A DNA stretch of 15,805 bases from Kerstersia similis (GCF_965139615.1 NZ_CBCSIQ010000042.1:1-15805); one strand, 5' to 3'; counted from the stretch's first letter, positions 1-7,040 are shown. Notes: a model not told the origin generated them from the letters alone. Translations and numbers: made by a program.

Positions 1-653
1 TTACCGTAGGCAACACCAAAGGCGGCGTAGGCAAGACAACCCTTGCGGTTCAGATCGCCATTGCCCGCGCCCTGGCCGGGCGTGACGTGTGGCTGATCGA
101 CGGCGACCGGCAGGGAACCGCCGCCGCCGCCATCGCGGCACGGGCCGAAGCTGGCCGCCAGCCCGGCATCGCGTGCGCCCAGTATGCGGACGGCCCGGCC
201 TTGCGCGGCCAGGTGCAGCAACAGCGGGACAAGTGGCAGGACATCATCATTGACGCTGGCGGCCGCGACTCGACCGCGCTACGGGCCGCGCTGGTCTTGT
301 CCGATGTTCTGCTGGTGCCATTCGCGCCGCGTTCCTATGACGTGTGGGCGCTGGACGATATGGCCGCGCTGGTCGATGAGGCCCGCAGTGTGCGCGACGG
401 CCTGCGCTGCTATGCCGTGATGAACCAGGCCGACCCCGGCGAGCATTCGGCCGACAACGCCGACGCGGCCGCCGCCGTGGCCGAGGTGCCGCAGTTCGAG
501 TATCTGCCAACCCCCATCCGCCGCCGTAAAGCGTTCAGCAACGCCGGCGGCGCGGGCCTGGCCGTGTCCGAGCTGGCCCCACGCGACCCGAAAGCGATAG
601 CCGAGATTGATAGCCTCATTGCATCGCTTTTTAATATCCAAAAAATCGCGTAA
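1..653 (+). CDS. parA: ParA-family partition ATPase (3' part; the 5' end is at the other end of the window)
   Basis: The reading frame is open from base 3. Joined across the circle to its start at 15678, it gives a protein of 219 residues. The deviant Walker A box KGGVGKTT (about residues 9-16), the A' motif LIDGDRQ (34-40) and Walker B IIID (84-87) identify a ParA/MinD-type ATPase. There is no N-terminal helix-turn-helix extension, so it is the short ParF-like (type Ib) form rather than the long P1 or IncC1 form. Such ATPases bind the nucleoid and move plasmid copies through a DNA-bound partner. The next gene, 14 bases on, is a ribbon-helix-helix protein, the usual type Ib partner. The last codons (FNIQKIA) contain a copy of the AT-rich motif found elsewhere in this locus. 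The family is secure; the type Ib assignment rests on length and neighbour. Confidence 0.93.
   Translation, partial: TVGNTKGGVGKTTLAVQIAIARALAGRDVWLIDGDRQGTAAAAIAARAEAGRQPGIACAQYADGPALRGQVQQQRDKWQDIIIDAGGRDSTALRAALVLSDVLLVPFAPRSYDVWALDDMAALVDEARSVRDGLRCYAVMNQADPGEHSADNADAAAAVAEVPQFEYLPTPIRRRKAFSNAGGAGLAVSELAPRDPKAIAEIDSLIASLFNIQKIA
628..642. repeat. AT-rich par-locus motif, copy 1 (inside the parA 3' end)
   Basis: TTTTTAATATCCAAA lies in the last codons of parA. The same 15 bases recur at 951-965, and the core TTTAATATCC recurs at 15654-15663 and inverted at 15575-15584. It is a candidate binding site for the RHH partition protein; this is inferred from recurrence and position. Confidence 0.55.
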
Positions 654-667
654 CAGGAGTTTTTGAA

Positions 668-931
668 ATGGTAATCCAGCGCAAACCCAAGACCACCCCA
701 GCCGCCGATGCTTTCATCCAGGGCGCACCCGACGCCAAGACCGAGAACGCCAAGGCCGCAGTCTATGAAAAGGGCATCGCCAAGGGCAACAAGCGGCAGA
801 TCACTTTGACCATTTCGCCCGACCTGCTGCGCAAGGTCGATGAAGTCGCCAACCGCACCGGCCAGGCCCGCGCCGCGATCATCAACATGGCGATTTTCAA
901 CGCACTGGAAGGCAACATTTTCCAGAGCTAA
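668..931 (+). CDS. ParG-like ribbon-helix-helix partition protein
   Basis: This is an 87-residue protein. The N-terminal half (about 1-40) is polar and looks flexible. The C-terminal half (about 42-85) has ribbon-helix-helix character: a short strand KRQITLTIS followed by two helices around LLRKVDEVANRTGQARAAIINMAIF. A mobile tail on an RHH fold is the build of ParG-type centromere-binding proteins, which bind DNA repeats upstream of the partition operon, repress it and stimulate the ParF-type ATPase. The AGGAG at 655-659 supports the ATG at 668. It sits between parA and repA in the same direction, and copies of the TTTAATATCC motif flank it on both sides. The RHH call is firm; the partition role follows from the neighbour and the architecture. 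Confidence 0.8.
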   Translation: MVIQRKPKTTPAADAFIQGAPDAKTENAKAAVYEKGIAKGNKRQITLTISPDLLRKVDEVANRTGQARAAIINMAIFNALEGNIFQS

Positions 932-950
932 ACAATCTTCTAAGAAGGTT

Positions 951-965
951 TTTTTAATATCCAAA
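951..965. repeat. AT-rich par-locus motif, copy 2 (upstream of repA)
   Basis: TTTTTAATATCCAAA is an exact match to 628-642. It lies in the 64-base gap between the RHH gene and repA, eight bases before the KorB-type operator. It may let the partition protein act on repA expression; this is inference. Confidence 0.5.
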
Positions 966-972
966 GGCAATT

Positions 973-985
973 TTTAGCGGCTAAA
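973..985. promoter_or_regulatory. KorB-type operator upstream of repA
   Basis: TTTAGCGGCTAAA is an exact match to the IncP-1/IncU KorB operator consensus TTTAGCSGCTAAA. It ends ten bases before the repA start codon, where a bound repressor could block transcription or recruitment. No KorB gene is on the plasmid. Confidence 0.85.
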
Positions 986-995
986 GGGCGAAACC

Positions 996-2009
996 ATGAA
1001 CAAGAAGCGGGATGGACAGGGGGCGCAACAGCTCGGCGACATTTTGGGCGGCCTGATCGTGAAGGCGCAGGCCAAGGCAGATGCCAAGACCAGGAAGCCC
1101 CGCGCTGGGGCCAAGATCACCCCGGCCAGCATCATCCTGACCGAGCAAGACCAAAAGCTGATCGAGGCCGGCGCAGAGATCGCCACCAACCCGCCGAGCG
1201 GCGAGGACATGGCTTTCACTCATGCTGTGCTGTGCCAAGTCGGTTTGCCACGTGCCAAGGTCGAGGGCCGCGAGTTCATGCGCCAGTCTGGCGCGGCCTG
1301 GGTGAATGTCCAGGCCGGTTATCTGGACGAGGGCAGGGGGCCGGTTCTGCAACCTATCCCCTATGGCGTTATGCCGCGCCTGGCGCTTGCCTGGGTGTCC
1401 AGCTACGCCAAGCGAGACAACACGCGGGAAATTCCCATCGGCGACAGCGCGGCCGAGTTCTTGCGGCTCATGGGCATGGATGACCAGGGGGCGCGTTACA
1501 CCACCTTGCGCCGTCAAATGCACGCTCTGGCCGCTTGCCGCCTGCAACTTGGATTCAAGGGGCGCACCTACAACGGCCAGCCCGTCGAACAGTTCGATGC
1601 CTGGCTGGCGAACGGTGACGCGCAACAGAAATCACTTTGGCCCGGTACGATGGTTCTATCAGAGGGCTATTTCAACTCGCTGATGGATAGCGCCGTCCCG
1701 CTGGACAATCGCGCCCTGATGGCCCTGAAAGGTTCTGCGCTTGCGCTGGACGTTTACACCTGGCTGGCCCACCGGCTGCACCGCATTGGAGGCCGAGGCG
1801 TCACGCTGCACTGGAAGGCGCTGCGCGAGCAGTTCGCGCAGGAGTACCGGGGCAAAGACCCGGACAAGGATTTCAAGAAGGAATTTTTGCCGGCGCTCAA
1901 GAAGGTGCTGGCCGTCTATCCACAAGCGAAGGTGAAACCCGTCACCGGTGGCCTGCTGCTGGTCAGCTCACCGCCACCAATCCCCTACAAGGGCGGCCCA
2001 TCGGTTTAG
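996..2009 (+). CDS. repA: Plasmid replication initiator RepA (pSa/IncW type)
   Basis: This 337-residue protein resembles the RepA_C replication-initiator family typified by the IncW plasmid pSa, including a central-to-C-terminal stretch around LWPGTMVLSEGYFNSL (about 213-228) and ALDVYTWLAHRLHRI (about 251-265). Length is in the family range. The N-terminal ~45 residues are lysine-rich and probably disordered. These initiators bind origin DNA and recruit the host DnaA/DnaB machinery; here the likely origin follows directly in 2010-2260. The ATG at 996 is preceded by a purine-rich AAGGGCG. A KorB-type operator ends ten bases before the start, and the stop codon lies inside a KorA-type operator. 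Both point to external control of copy number. The family call is confident; exact incompatibility cannot be read from this alone. Confidence 0.88.
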   Translation: MNKKRDGQGAQQLGDILGGLIVKAQAKADAKTRKPRAGAKITPASIILTEQDQKLIEAGAEIATNPPSGEDMAFTHAVLCQVGLPRAKVEGREFMRQSGAAWVNVQAGYLDEGRGPVLQPIPYGVMPRLALAWVSSYAKRDNTREIPIGDSAAEFLRLMGMDDQGARYTTLRRQMHALAACRLQLGFKGRTYNGQPVEQFDAWLANGDAQQKSLWPGTMVLSEGYFNSLMDSAVPLDNRALMALKGSALALDVYTWLAHRLHRIGGRGVTLHWKALREQFAQEYRGKDPDKDFKKEFLPALKKVLAVYPQAKVKPVTGGLLLVSSPPPIPYKGGPSV

Positions 2010-2015
2010 CTAAAC
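2004..2015. promoter_or_regulatory. KorA-type operator at the repA stop codon
   Basis: GTTTAGCTAAAC is a perfect 12-base palindrome identical to the IncP-1 KorA operator. Its first six bases are the last codon and stop of repA. No KorA gene is present on this plasmid. Confidence 0.7.
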
Positions 2016-2260
2016 TCCGATACATCGCCCCCCCCCCTTGCATCACGTCGGCCGCCCGAGATCGAGGCGGCCGCTCCGTTTCTGGTGTTACCTGCCCACG
2101 TAACCACCCCAGAACGGGCCGAACTGGGGATAAACCCCGTGGATAACCGAACTTATCCNCGTTAGATCGCCCCCCCCCTAAACCGGTACGGTATTGCCTT
2201 TAAGTTTTTCCTATAAATACTTACCTGTAGTTGGCAGGCCAAATCTGTGGAAAAACCAAC
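2016..2260. other. Probable replication origin (oriV)
   Basis: This gene-free segment directly follows repA. CGTGGATAA (2138-2146) and TTATCCnCG (2153-2161) form an inverted pair of DnaA-box-like 9-mers, six bases apart. A third box, TGTGGAAAA (2246-2254), matches the DnaA consensus on the minus strand. An AT-rich stretch at about 2199-2225 could be the unwinding element. An imperfect long inverted repeat spans about 2076-2117 (CCGTT-CTGG arms ending in GTTAC/GTAAC). Two poly-C tracts (2028-2037 and 2170-2178), each preceded by ATCG, flank the DnaA-like pair. I do not see a clean iteron array, which an initiator-controlled origin would often show. Assignment as oriV is inferred from position and DnaA-like sites. 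Confidence 0.65.
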
Positions 2261-2380
2261 CGGTAGCGCAAACCGAACCGCCGCAACGCCCTACGGGCGC
2301 GCCTACCCTCCGGTCGCTTCGCTCCCTTCGCCCCGCCGCTTCGCGTCGGCCTATCGCGGCCGATGGCCGCTCAAAAATGG

Positions 2381-2459
2381 CTGGCCTACGGCCAGGCATC
2401 TACCAGGCGCGGCACGCCGCGCCGGTGCCAGCTCTACCGCCTGTGCCCATTTTGGGCAC
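2381..2459. repeat. Cluster of three strong hairpins downstream of the origin
   Basis: Three perfect short-loop inverted repeats occur within 80 bases: CTGGCC/GGCCAG (2381-2395, 3-base loop), GGCGCGG/CCGCGCC (2406-2423, 4-base loop) and GTGCCCA/TGGGCAC (2443-2459, 3-base loop). None is followed by a T-run, so they are not obvious terminators. Such structures fit single-strand initiation or primase-loading sites, but function is not demonstrable here. From 2460 to 2775 I see no convincing gene or signal. Confidence 0.45.
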
Positions 2460-2775
2460 CCTGCTAGTTCCACCGCCGCAAAGGTTTAGCAGTAAGAACA
2501 GCAGACCCAAAGGCCGTGCCCAACACCGACCGACCGTGCAGCCTGGAAGGCCGCAAGGTTGAACGCCAAGGGAAGGGTGGGCGGCAACCGCCAACAAGGA
2601 GGCACAACAGACCGCACAGGATCGCGCAGGATGCGCGAAACGGGGCTAGGTAATGGGGTAGGTGCACCAACCCCTGAAAACCCCTCTACGGGCGTCCTAC
2701 GCGGTCAAATTCGCCGATCAGGTGCGCCGGGCCGCCGACCCCGCTGGGGCCGGCGCGTAGCGTTTCGCTGTAGGA

Positions 2776-2818
2776 TTGTAAATTGTAGTATGTTGTAGTA
2801 TTATACAACATACTACAA
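2776..2818 (+). promoter_or_regulatory. kfrA promoter buried in a perfect palindromic operator
   Basis: TTGTAA (2776-2781) and TATTAT (2799-2804) are spaced 17 bases apart, a good sigma70 arrangement. A perfect 15-base inverted repeat, TTGTAGTATGTTGTA (2783-2797) and TACAACATACTACAA (2804-2818) with a 6-base spacer, covers the spacer and the -10 box. KfrA proteins are known to repress their own promoters through upstream inverted repeats, so this is probably the KfrA autoregulatory operator. Confidence 0.75.
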
Positions 2819-2843
2819 CGCTACATTTTTACAGGAACGCATC

Positions 2844-3509
2844 ATGGCCGTCACGAAGGAACAGATTTTTGAAGCAGCCGACCAGTTGGCCGCCGCCGGC
2901 CAGAAGCCCACGCTTGAGGCCATCCGCCAGATAACCGGCGGCAGCTATACGACTATCAGCCCAGTGCTGAATGAGTGGAAGGCCCGCCAGGCCGCCCAGG
3001 CCACGCCGCTACGCGAGCCGGCACCGCAAGCCGTGGCCGACCGGCTGGCAGAGGTCGGGGCCGAGGTCTGGAGCATCGCCCTGGAGCTGGCAAACGCCCG
3101 CCTGGCAGCCGAGCGCGAGGCGCTAGACAAGGCCCGCGCCGACCTGGAAGCCGACCGGGCCGAGGCCACCGAGCTTGCCGACCGCCTGGCCGCCCAGGTC
3201 GAGGAACTGCAATCCCGCCTGGCGTCCATCGAGGCGGCCGAGCAGGCCGCACGCATCGAGGCCGACGATCTGCGCAACCAGTTGGCCGCCGCCCAGGAGC
3301 AGGCGCACACCGCCGAGGCCAGAGCCGCCGAGCTGCGCACCGAGCTGGACAGGGCGCACCATGAATCCGCCCAGGCCCGGCAGGCGCTCGCTGAGGCACG
3401 GGAAGAAGCCGCCACGCTGCGCGGCCGTCTGGAAGCTTCCAGCGAGCAGATGGCCGCCCTCATCGCCCGCCTGGCTCCGTCCGAGGGGCAGGGCAGGGGG
3501 CGCAAGTGA
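2844..3509 (+). CDS. kfrA: KfrA-like DNA-binding coiled-coil protein
   Basis: This is a 221-residue protein. Residues 1-50 match the KfrA N-terminal DNA-binding domain (MAVTKEQIFEAADQLAAAG, then a GGSYTTISPVLNEW recognition segment). The rest, about 70-210, is an almost unbroken Ala/Glu/Arg/Leu heptad pattern, a long alpha-helical coiled coil. KfrA of IncP-1 and IncW plasmids is an autorepressor and an accessory factor in stable inheritance, forming filament-like assemblies. It is shorter than RK2 KfrA (about 308 residues) mainly through a shorter coil. CAGGAA before the ATG at 2844 supports the start, and the palindromic operator lies just upstream. Its end overlaps the nuclease gene by four bases (GTGA), implying coupled translation. 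Confidence 0.88.
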   Translation: MAVTKEQIFEAADQLAAAGQKPTLEAIRQITGGSYTTISPVLNEWKARQAAQATPLREPAPQAVADRLAEVGAEVWSIALELANARLAAEREALDKARADLEADRAEATELADRLAAQVEELQSRLASIEAAEQAARIEADDLRNQLAAAQEQAHTAEARAAELRTELDRAHHESAQARQALAEAREEAATLRGRLEASSEQMAALIARLAPSEGQGRGRK

Positions 3510-3997
3510 TCCGCGCCATGCTGGCCGGGTGCCTGTTCGCGCTGGCGGCCGCTGCCCAGGGCGGAGAGCTGCGCGGCCGGGTGGTGGCGGTCATGGATGG
3601 CGACACCCTGGCCGTTCTTGACGCCGGGCGTCAGGAGCACCGCATACGACTGGCCGAGATCGACGCCCCGGAAAAAGGGCAGCCCTTCGGCCAACGCTCG
3701 AAGCAGTCCCTTTCCGGCCTTTGCTTCGGCCGCGAGGCCGTCATCGAGGACAGGGGACACGACCGCTACGGCCGCGCCATCGGCCGCGTGAGCTGCGGCG
3801 GGATCGACACCAGCGCCGAACAGGTCAGGCGCGGCATGGCCTGGGTGTTCGACCGCTACGCGACCGACCGCACGCTGTATGCGATCCAGGATGAAGCGCG
3901 AGCGGCCAGGCGCGGCCTGTGGAGCGATGCCGCCCCGGTGCCGCCGTGGGAATGGCGGGCGCAACACCGCCGCGAAGCGCCCCCCAAGAGTCAATAA
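3506..3997 (+). CDS. Secreted staphylococcal-nuclease-like endonuclease
   Basis: This is a 163-residue protein. An N-terminal signal peptide (MIRAMLAGCLFALAAAAQGG, about 1-20) is followed by a single SNase/thermonuclease domain: VVAVMDGDTLAV (about 26-37), RIRLAEIDAPE (46-56) and DRYGRAIGRV (about 85-94). These hold the expected calcium-binding Asp residues and the catalytic Arg and Glu. It should cut DNA or RNA in the periplasm or outside the cell. The start is GTG at 3506, overlapping the kfrA stop, so it is co-expressed with kfrA from the palindrome-controlled promoter. Nuc-type genes recur on IncW and related conjugative plasmids near stability genes, but their role there is not settled. 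The fold assignment is strong; a function in transfer or in degrading entering DNA would be speculation. Confidence 0.87.
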   Translation: MIRAMLAGCLFALAAAAQGGELRGRVVAVMDGDTLAVLDAGRQEHRIRLAEIDAPEKGQPFGQRSKQSLSGLCFGREAVIEDRGHDRYGRAIGRVSCGGIDTSAEQVRRGMAWVFDRYATDRTLYAIQDEARAARRGLWSDAAPVPPWEWRAQHRREAPPKSQ

Positions 3998-4008
3998 ACC
4001 CGGCCCGC

Positions 4009-4085
4009 CAAGTGTCAAAAAGGCAGCCCGCAGACGAAGAAAAGGCCGGGAACGCTGGGCGCTCGTCGGCCTTTATTGACACTTG
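4009..4085. terminator. Nested inverted repeats, probable bidirectional terminator
   Basis: An outer perfect 10-base inverted repeat CAAGTGTCAA (4009-4018)/TTGACACTTG (4076-4085) encloses an inner stem AAAGGCCG/CGGCCTTT (about 4041-4074). The inner stem ends in a T-rich stretch in both directions. It sits between the convergent kfrA-nuclease and traC-D-G transcription units, where a bidirectional terminator is expected. The outer repeat is larger than termination needs. Confidence 0.55.
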
Positions 4086-4097
4086 AGGGGCAGACTT

Positions 4098-4133
4098 AAA
4101 AACTCATAACATCATTTACGTGTGTGAGTTTTT
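4098..4133 (-). terminator. A/T-stem terminator of the leftward tra operon
   Basis: AAAAACTCA (4098-4106) and TGAGTTTTT (4125-4133) form a 9-base stem around the stop codon of the membrane-protein gene. Read on the minus strand it ends in TTTTT, as a weak intrinsic terminator would. Confidence 0.5.
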
Positions 4134-4486
4134 GAGTTCTTTTTGCGCCAGGCCGCCAGGTCGATCACGTCAGCCGTGCGTCTGGCGGCCGCTTGCACCG
4201 GGGCCGGAGGTTGCCGCGACGGCCGGAAAAGTTCAGCCAGGAACGACCAGGCGAAGATGAACGGCAGCAGCGGCAGCACCACGACGAGGCCGAGCAGGCG
4301 GGCCAGGCCGAGACCGAGCGGCCGCAGGAAGGCCAGCGGTCGGCGCAGCAGATCGACCAGGAAGCCGCCGACCAGCCACACCGGCGCAGCCAGGACAAAC
4401 ACCGCAGCGAACAACGCCGGGAACAGCCGGCGCAGGAACCACGCCAGGACGATGACACCGACAACGGCCGCGATGATGCCCGCCAT
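4112..4486 (-). CDS. Small membrane protein at the end of the traC-D-G operon, unknown function
   Basis: This is a 124-residue protein I do not recognise. Residues 1-20, about 21-46 and about 52-88 are strongly hydrophobic (for example GIIAAVVGVIVLAWF, ALFAAVFVLAAPVWLVGGF, LGLVVVLPLLPFIFAW), giving two to three membrane helices separated by short Arg-rich turns. The C-terminal ~35 residues are charged (DVIDLAAWRKKNSK) and by the positive-inside rule probably cytoplasmic. The ATG at 4486 follows a strong AAGGGGGTG and lies 11 bases after the traG stop, so it is translated from the same transcript. A coupling-protein accessory or entry-exclusion role would fit the position, but nothing in the sequence proves either. 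Confidence 0.7.
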   Translation of the reverse strand: MAGIIAAVVGVIVLAWFLRRLFPALFAAVFVLAAPVWLVGGFLVDLLRRPLAFLRPLGLGLARLLGLVVVLPLLPFIFAWSFLAELFRPSRQPPAPVQAAARRTADVIDLAAWRKKNSKTHTRK

Positions 4487-4497
4487 GCGTCACCCCC

Positions 4498-7020
4498 TTA
4501 GCTGTGGTAAGGGTTCGGGTCGAACAGGCCCGCATACTCTGCATCGGTGAGGTAGTTCAACCGATCCAGCAGGTACGGCCGTTCGCCACGCACCAGGACA
4601 ATCGGATGCTCAGGCCCGAGGCGCATCACTTCGTCAGGCGTCAGCAGTTCGCGACTGGTGAATTGCTGGCTCGTGCCGCTCGACTTGCCGCTATTGCGGC
4701 CAAAGCTGCCGCTGCCGCTGTCGCTGCCGCCGTAGTTCCCCCCGCTCGACTTGCCTTGATTGTGGGTTTCAAACTCAATCGTGGCCTTGCCCAAGCTGTC
4801 GCTGATGTACTTGGCCGTGTCGTAGTCATCCGTCCCGTAGAAGGACTTGGCGCTGTTCGCCAGGAAGGTTTGCCACTTCGGATAGACACCCTTGAGCTGG
4901 CTCAAGTCCTGGATGAACACCCAGAAGGCCAGGCCATAGCCGCGCATGAGGCTTACCGCGTCCTCGATCTGCTTCATGTAGCCGAGCTGGGCGAACTCAT
5001 CGAGCAGGAAGGCGACCCGGTGCGTCGGCTGCACATTGCTTGCCGTGATCGAGGCAATCACCGAGCTGATGAACAGCCGCAGGAAGCGGGCATTAGGCCC
5101 GATCCGGTTTGCCGGCATGACCAGATACACCGTCATCGGATTGGCCTTGATTGCTGACAGGTCGAAGTCACTGCGCGATAGCGCGGCCGCAATGCGCGGA
5201 TCGTCCAGGAATGCCGTATTCCGGCGAGCCGTGGAGAGCACCGAACCACGCTCTTTGTCGGCCATGCCCATGAGCGTATTTGCCGCCCTGGCCGGGATGC
5301 CGAAGGCGGCCGTTTCATCGGCCGCCATCGCCCCGAGCGTTCCGAAAAATTCATCCTCGCCAGCCGTCAGTAGCCGGCGCAGCTCGCCCAGGTTCCGGCG
5401 CTCCACGTCATCCAGGCCGGCAACGTGCAGCATCAAGCCTTGCAGGAAGTTCTTGGCCGACTCATCGAAATGCACGCCATCGCCCTTGCTCTCAGAGATC
5501 ACCAAGGCATCGGCCAGGATCGCCGATTCGCTCACGCAATCCGGGTTCCACACATCCAGGCGATCCAGGACATTGAAGGCAGCACCGCCGTCACCATTGA
5601 CCCCGAACGGATCGACCACATAGACCGCCTGGCCGAGCTGCTGGCGAGCGCGAGCCGTCACGGCCGCGTTTTCACCCTTCACGTCGAGCACCAGGGCAGA
5701 GCCGGGATAGTCCAGGAGGTTCGGAATTACCGCGCCGATGCCCTTACCGGAGCCGGTAGGCGCGACCGTCACCACGTGGCCGGTAAAGCGGAAACGGGCA
5801 TCCAGGCCAGCAGGCGCAGCCGGCACACGACCCAAGGCGAAGCCGGCCGGTTTTCCTGGCGCGACTAGGTGGCCGCCCTGGCGCATTTCCTCGACCGTGC
5901 CCCAACGGGCCGAACCGTGCGTGCTGCTTTCAACCGTGGCGACCGCTGCACCGACCGCCGCCACCGGCGCGGAGGGCTGCACCTGGCCGCGCATGTGCTC
6001 GAACGTCGCCAGGATCACGCGCAGGCGCTTGCCGGTAGTCGAATCAGGGCCAACGGCACGAATCAGCCAGCCGAAAACATGCTGCGGGTAGATGTACGTT
6101 GCCACCGTGCCGGCGATGGTGGCAGCCGCGATGAACCAGCCAGGAATGTACGGCACGAACACGAATAGAAGCACCGCCGCGATGGACGGAACCAGGAATG
6201 CCAGGCCGATCGTGATGCCTGCCGTCACCGGGTTTTGCTTGCGCTTATGGGCCAGCCACGCGCCGACGAAGGTAGCGACGACCAGGTAAAACAGCCAGGC
6301 CCCGGAAACCGTCTTGATGCGTTGCCAGAAGCCGCCGAAATAGCCCGACACCGACGAGCCGGTCATCTGTTCCATGCGATCAGCGGCCCGCTTCTGCACC
6401 TGGGCGCGATAGTCGGCCATGACGGCATCACCGGCCGCCTGGCCCAAGCCCGTTGCAAGCTCAATTCCCCGCATCACTGACTGCTGCGCAACCCGCACGC
6501 CAGCCGTGGCCGCTGCGGCTGGCGTGGCACCCTCCAGGCCGGCCAGAATCCGGGCGCTGAAATCGTCCAGATTGCCAGCCGTACCGAGGCCGGAGTTTTG
6601 CAGGAAAAGGCCAAGATCGGAGCGGTACAGGCTCAACAGATTGGCCGCGCCCGCCGCCGTCCGGTTTTCCATGGCGGCCGCTTCCAGTTGCTGCATGACG
6701 GGCAGCAATTCAGTCCACTTGACCCGGTATGCCTGCCAATCGCCGGCATTGGTTGCTATCGACAAATCTTGTTGTCCTACGTCCAGCACTTGCAGCGTCT
6801 TTTCCCACTGCGCTAGCGTCGCATTCTGCGCGTCACAAATGCGCTTCACCCAGGCGTCAGCATCGGGCACGTCGCCGAGCTTCGCGGCCTCAATTGCCGG
6901 GCTGCATTCCGGGAAAACGCCAGCGTGCGCAGTGTTCGCCAGGGACAGCACGAACGCGCCGAAAAACACCGCCACCACGGCGGCCCAAACCCTTTGAAAA
7001 ACGTCCTCAATGTCGAGCAT
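4498..7020 (-). CDS. traG: VirD4/TraG-type coupling ATPase with an extended N-terminal domain
   Basis: This 840-residue protein links the relaxosome to a type IV secretion channel. Residues 371-840 are the VirD4/TraG ATPase: GSARWGT lead-in, Walker A APTGSGKG (420-427), Walker B FLLDEFAQLG (671-680), and the family segments FIQDLSQLKGVYP (702-714) and FYGTDDYDTAKYIS (727-740). A Gly/Ser-rich loop lies at about 758-784. Membrane helices are at about 241-257 and 268-311. Unusually, a signal-like helix (about 11-30, ending AHA) and some 200 further residues precede them; typical VirD4 proteins have only a short periplasmic loop. GAGGTG before the ATG at 7020 supports the start. It follows traC and traD, the order found in Agrobacterium Ti plasmids. 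Confidence 0.92.
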   Translation of the reverse strand: MLDIEDVFQRVWAAVVAVFFGAFVLSLANTAHAGVFPECSPAIEAAKLGDVPDADAWVKRICDAQNATLAQWEKTLQVLDVGQQDLSIATNAGDWQAYRVKWTELLPVMQQLEAAAMENRTAAGAANLLSLYRSDLGLFLQNSGLGTAGNLDDFSARILAGLEGATPAAAATAGVRVAQQSVMRGIELATGLGQAAGDAVMADYRAQVQKRAADRMEQMTGSSVSGYFGGFWQRIKTVSGAWLFYLVVATFVGAWLAHKRKQNPVTAGITIGLAFLVPSIAAVLLFVFVPYIPGWFIAAATIAGTVATYIYPQHVFGWLIRAVGPDSTTGKRLRVILATFEHMRGQVQPSAPVAAVGAAVATVESSTHGSARWGTVEEMRQGGHLVAPGKPAGFALGRVPAAPAGLDARFRFTGHVVTVAPTGSGKGIGAVIPNLLDYPGSALVLDVKGENAAVTARARQQLGQAVYVVDPFGVNGDGGAAFNVLDRLDVWNPDCVSESAILADALVISESKGDGVHFDESAKNFLQGLMLHVAGLDDVERRNLGELRRLLTAGEDEFFGTLGAMAADETAAFGIPARAANTLMGMADKERGSVLSTARRNTAFLDDPRIAAALSRSDFDLSAIKANPMTVYLVMPANRIGPNARFLRLFISSVIASITASNVQPTHRVAFLLDEFAQLGYMKQIEDAVSLMRGYGLAFWVFIQDLSQLKGVYPKWQTFLANSAKSFYGTDDYDTAKYISDSLGKATIEFETHNQGKSSGGNYGGSDSGSGSFGRNSGKSSGTSQQFTSRELLTPDEVMRLGPEHPIVLVRGERPYLLDRLNYLTDAEYAGLFDPNPYHS

Positions 7021-7024
7021 TTCA

Positions 7025-7040
7025 CACCTCTATGTCAGGT
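7025..7040 (-). repeat. Leader repeat before traG (shared with 11537-11552)
   Basis: On the minus strand this reads ACCTGACATAGAGGTG and contains the traG ribosome-binding site. The identical 16 bases precede the small membrane-protein gene at 11558, at nearly the same distance from its start codon. Confidence 0.7.

Noticed and set aside
2562..2575. AACGCCAAGGGAAG repeated at 2562-2575 and at 7740-7753 before traA
   Set aside because: A 14-base match is only marginally unexpected in this length of biased sequence, and the first copy has no evident function.
2464..2670. Minus-strand frame whose start resembles a lipoprotein signal (CLLVGGC)
   Set aside because: It needs a TTG start without a good ribosome-binding site, has no recognisable mature protein and lies in GC-rich hairpin-prone DNA where long open frames arise by chance.
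2559..2798. Plus-strand frame downstream of the origin
   Set aside because: TTG start, Arg/Gly-rich composition typical of non-coding GC-rich DNA, and it runs into the kfrA promoter palindrome.
2945..4018. Long minus-strand open frame opposite kfrA and the nuclease gene
   Set aside because: Its low-complexity Ser/Ala/Arg translation mirrors the kfrA coiled coil, and the plus-strand genes have clear families and starts.
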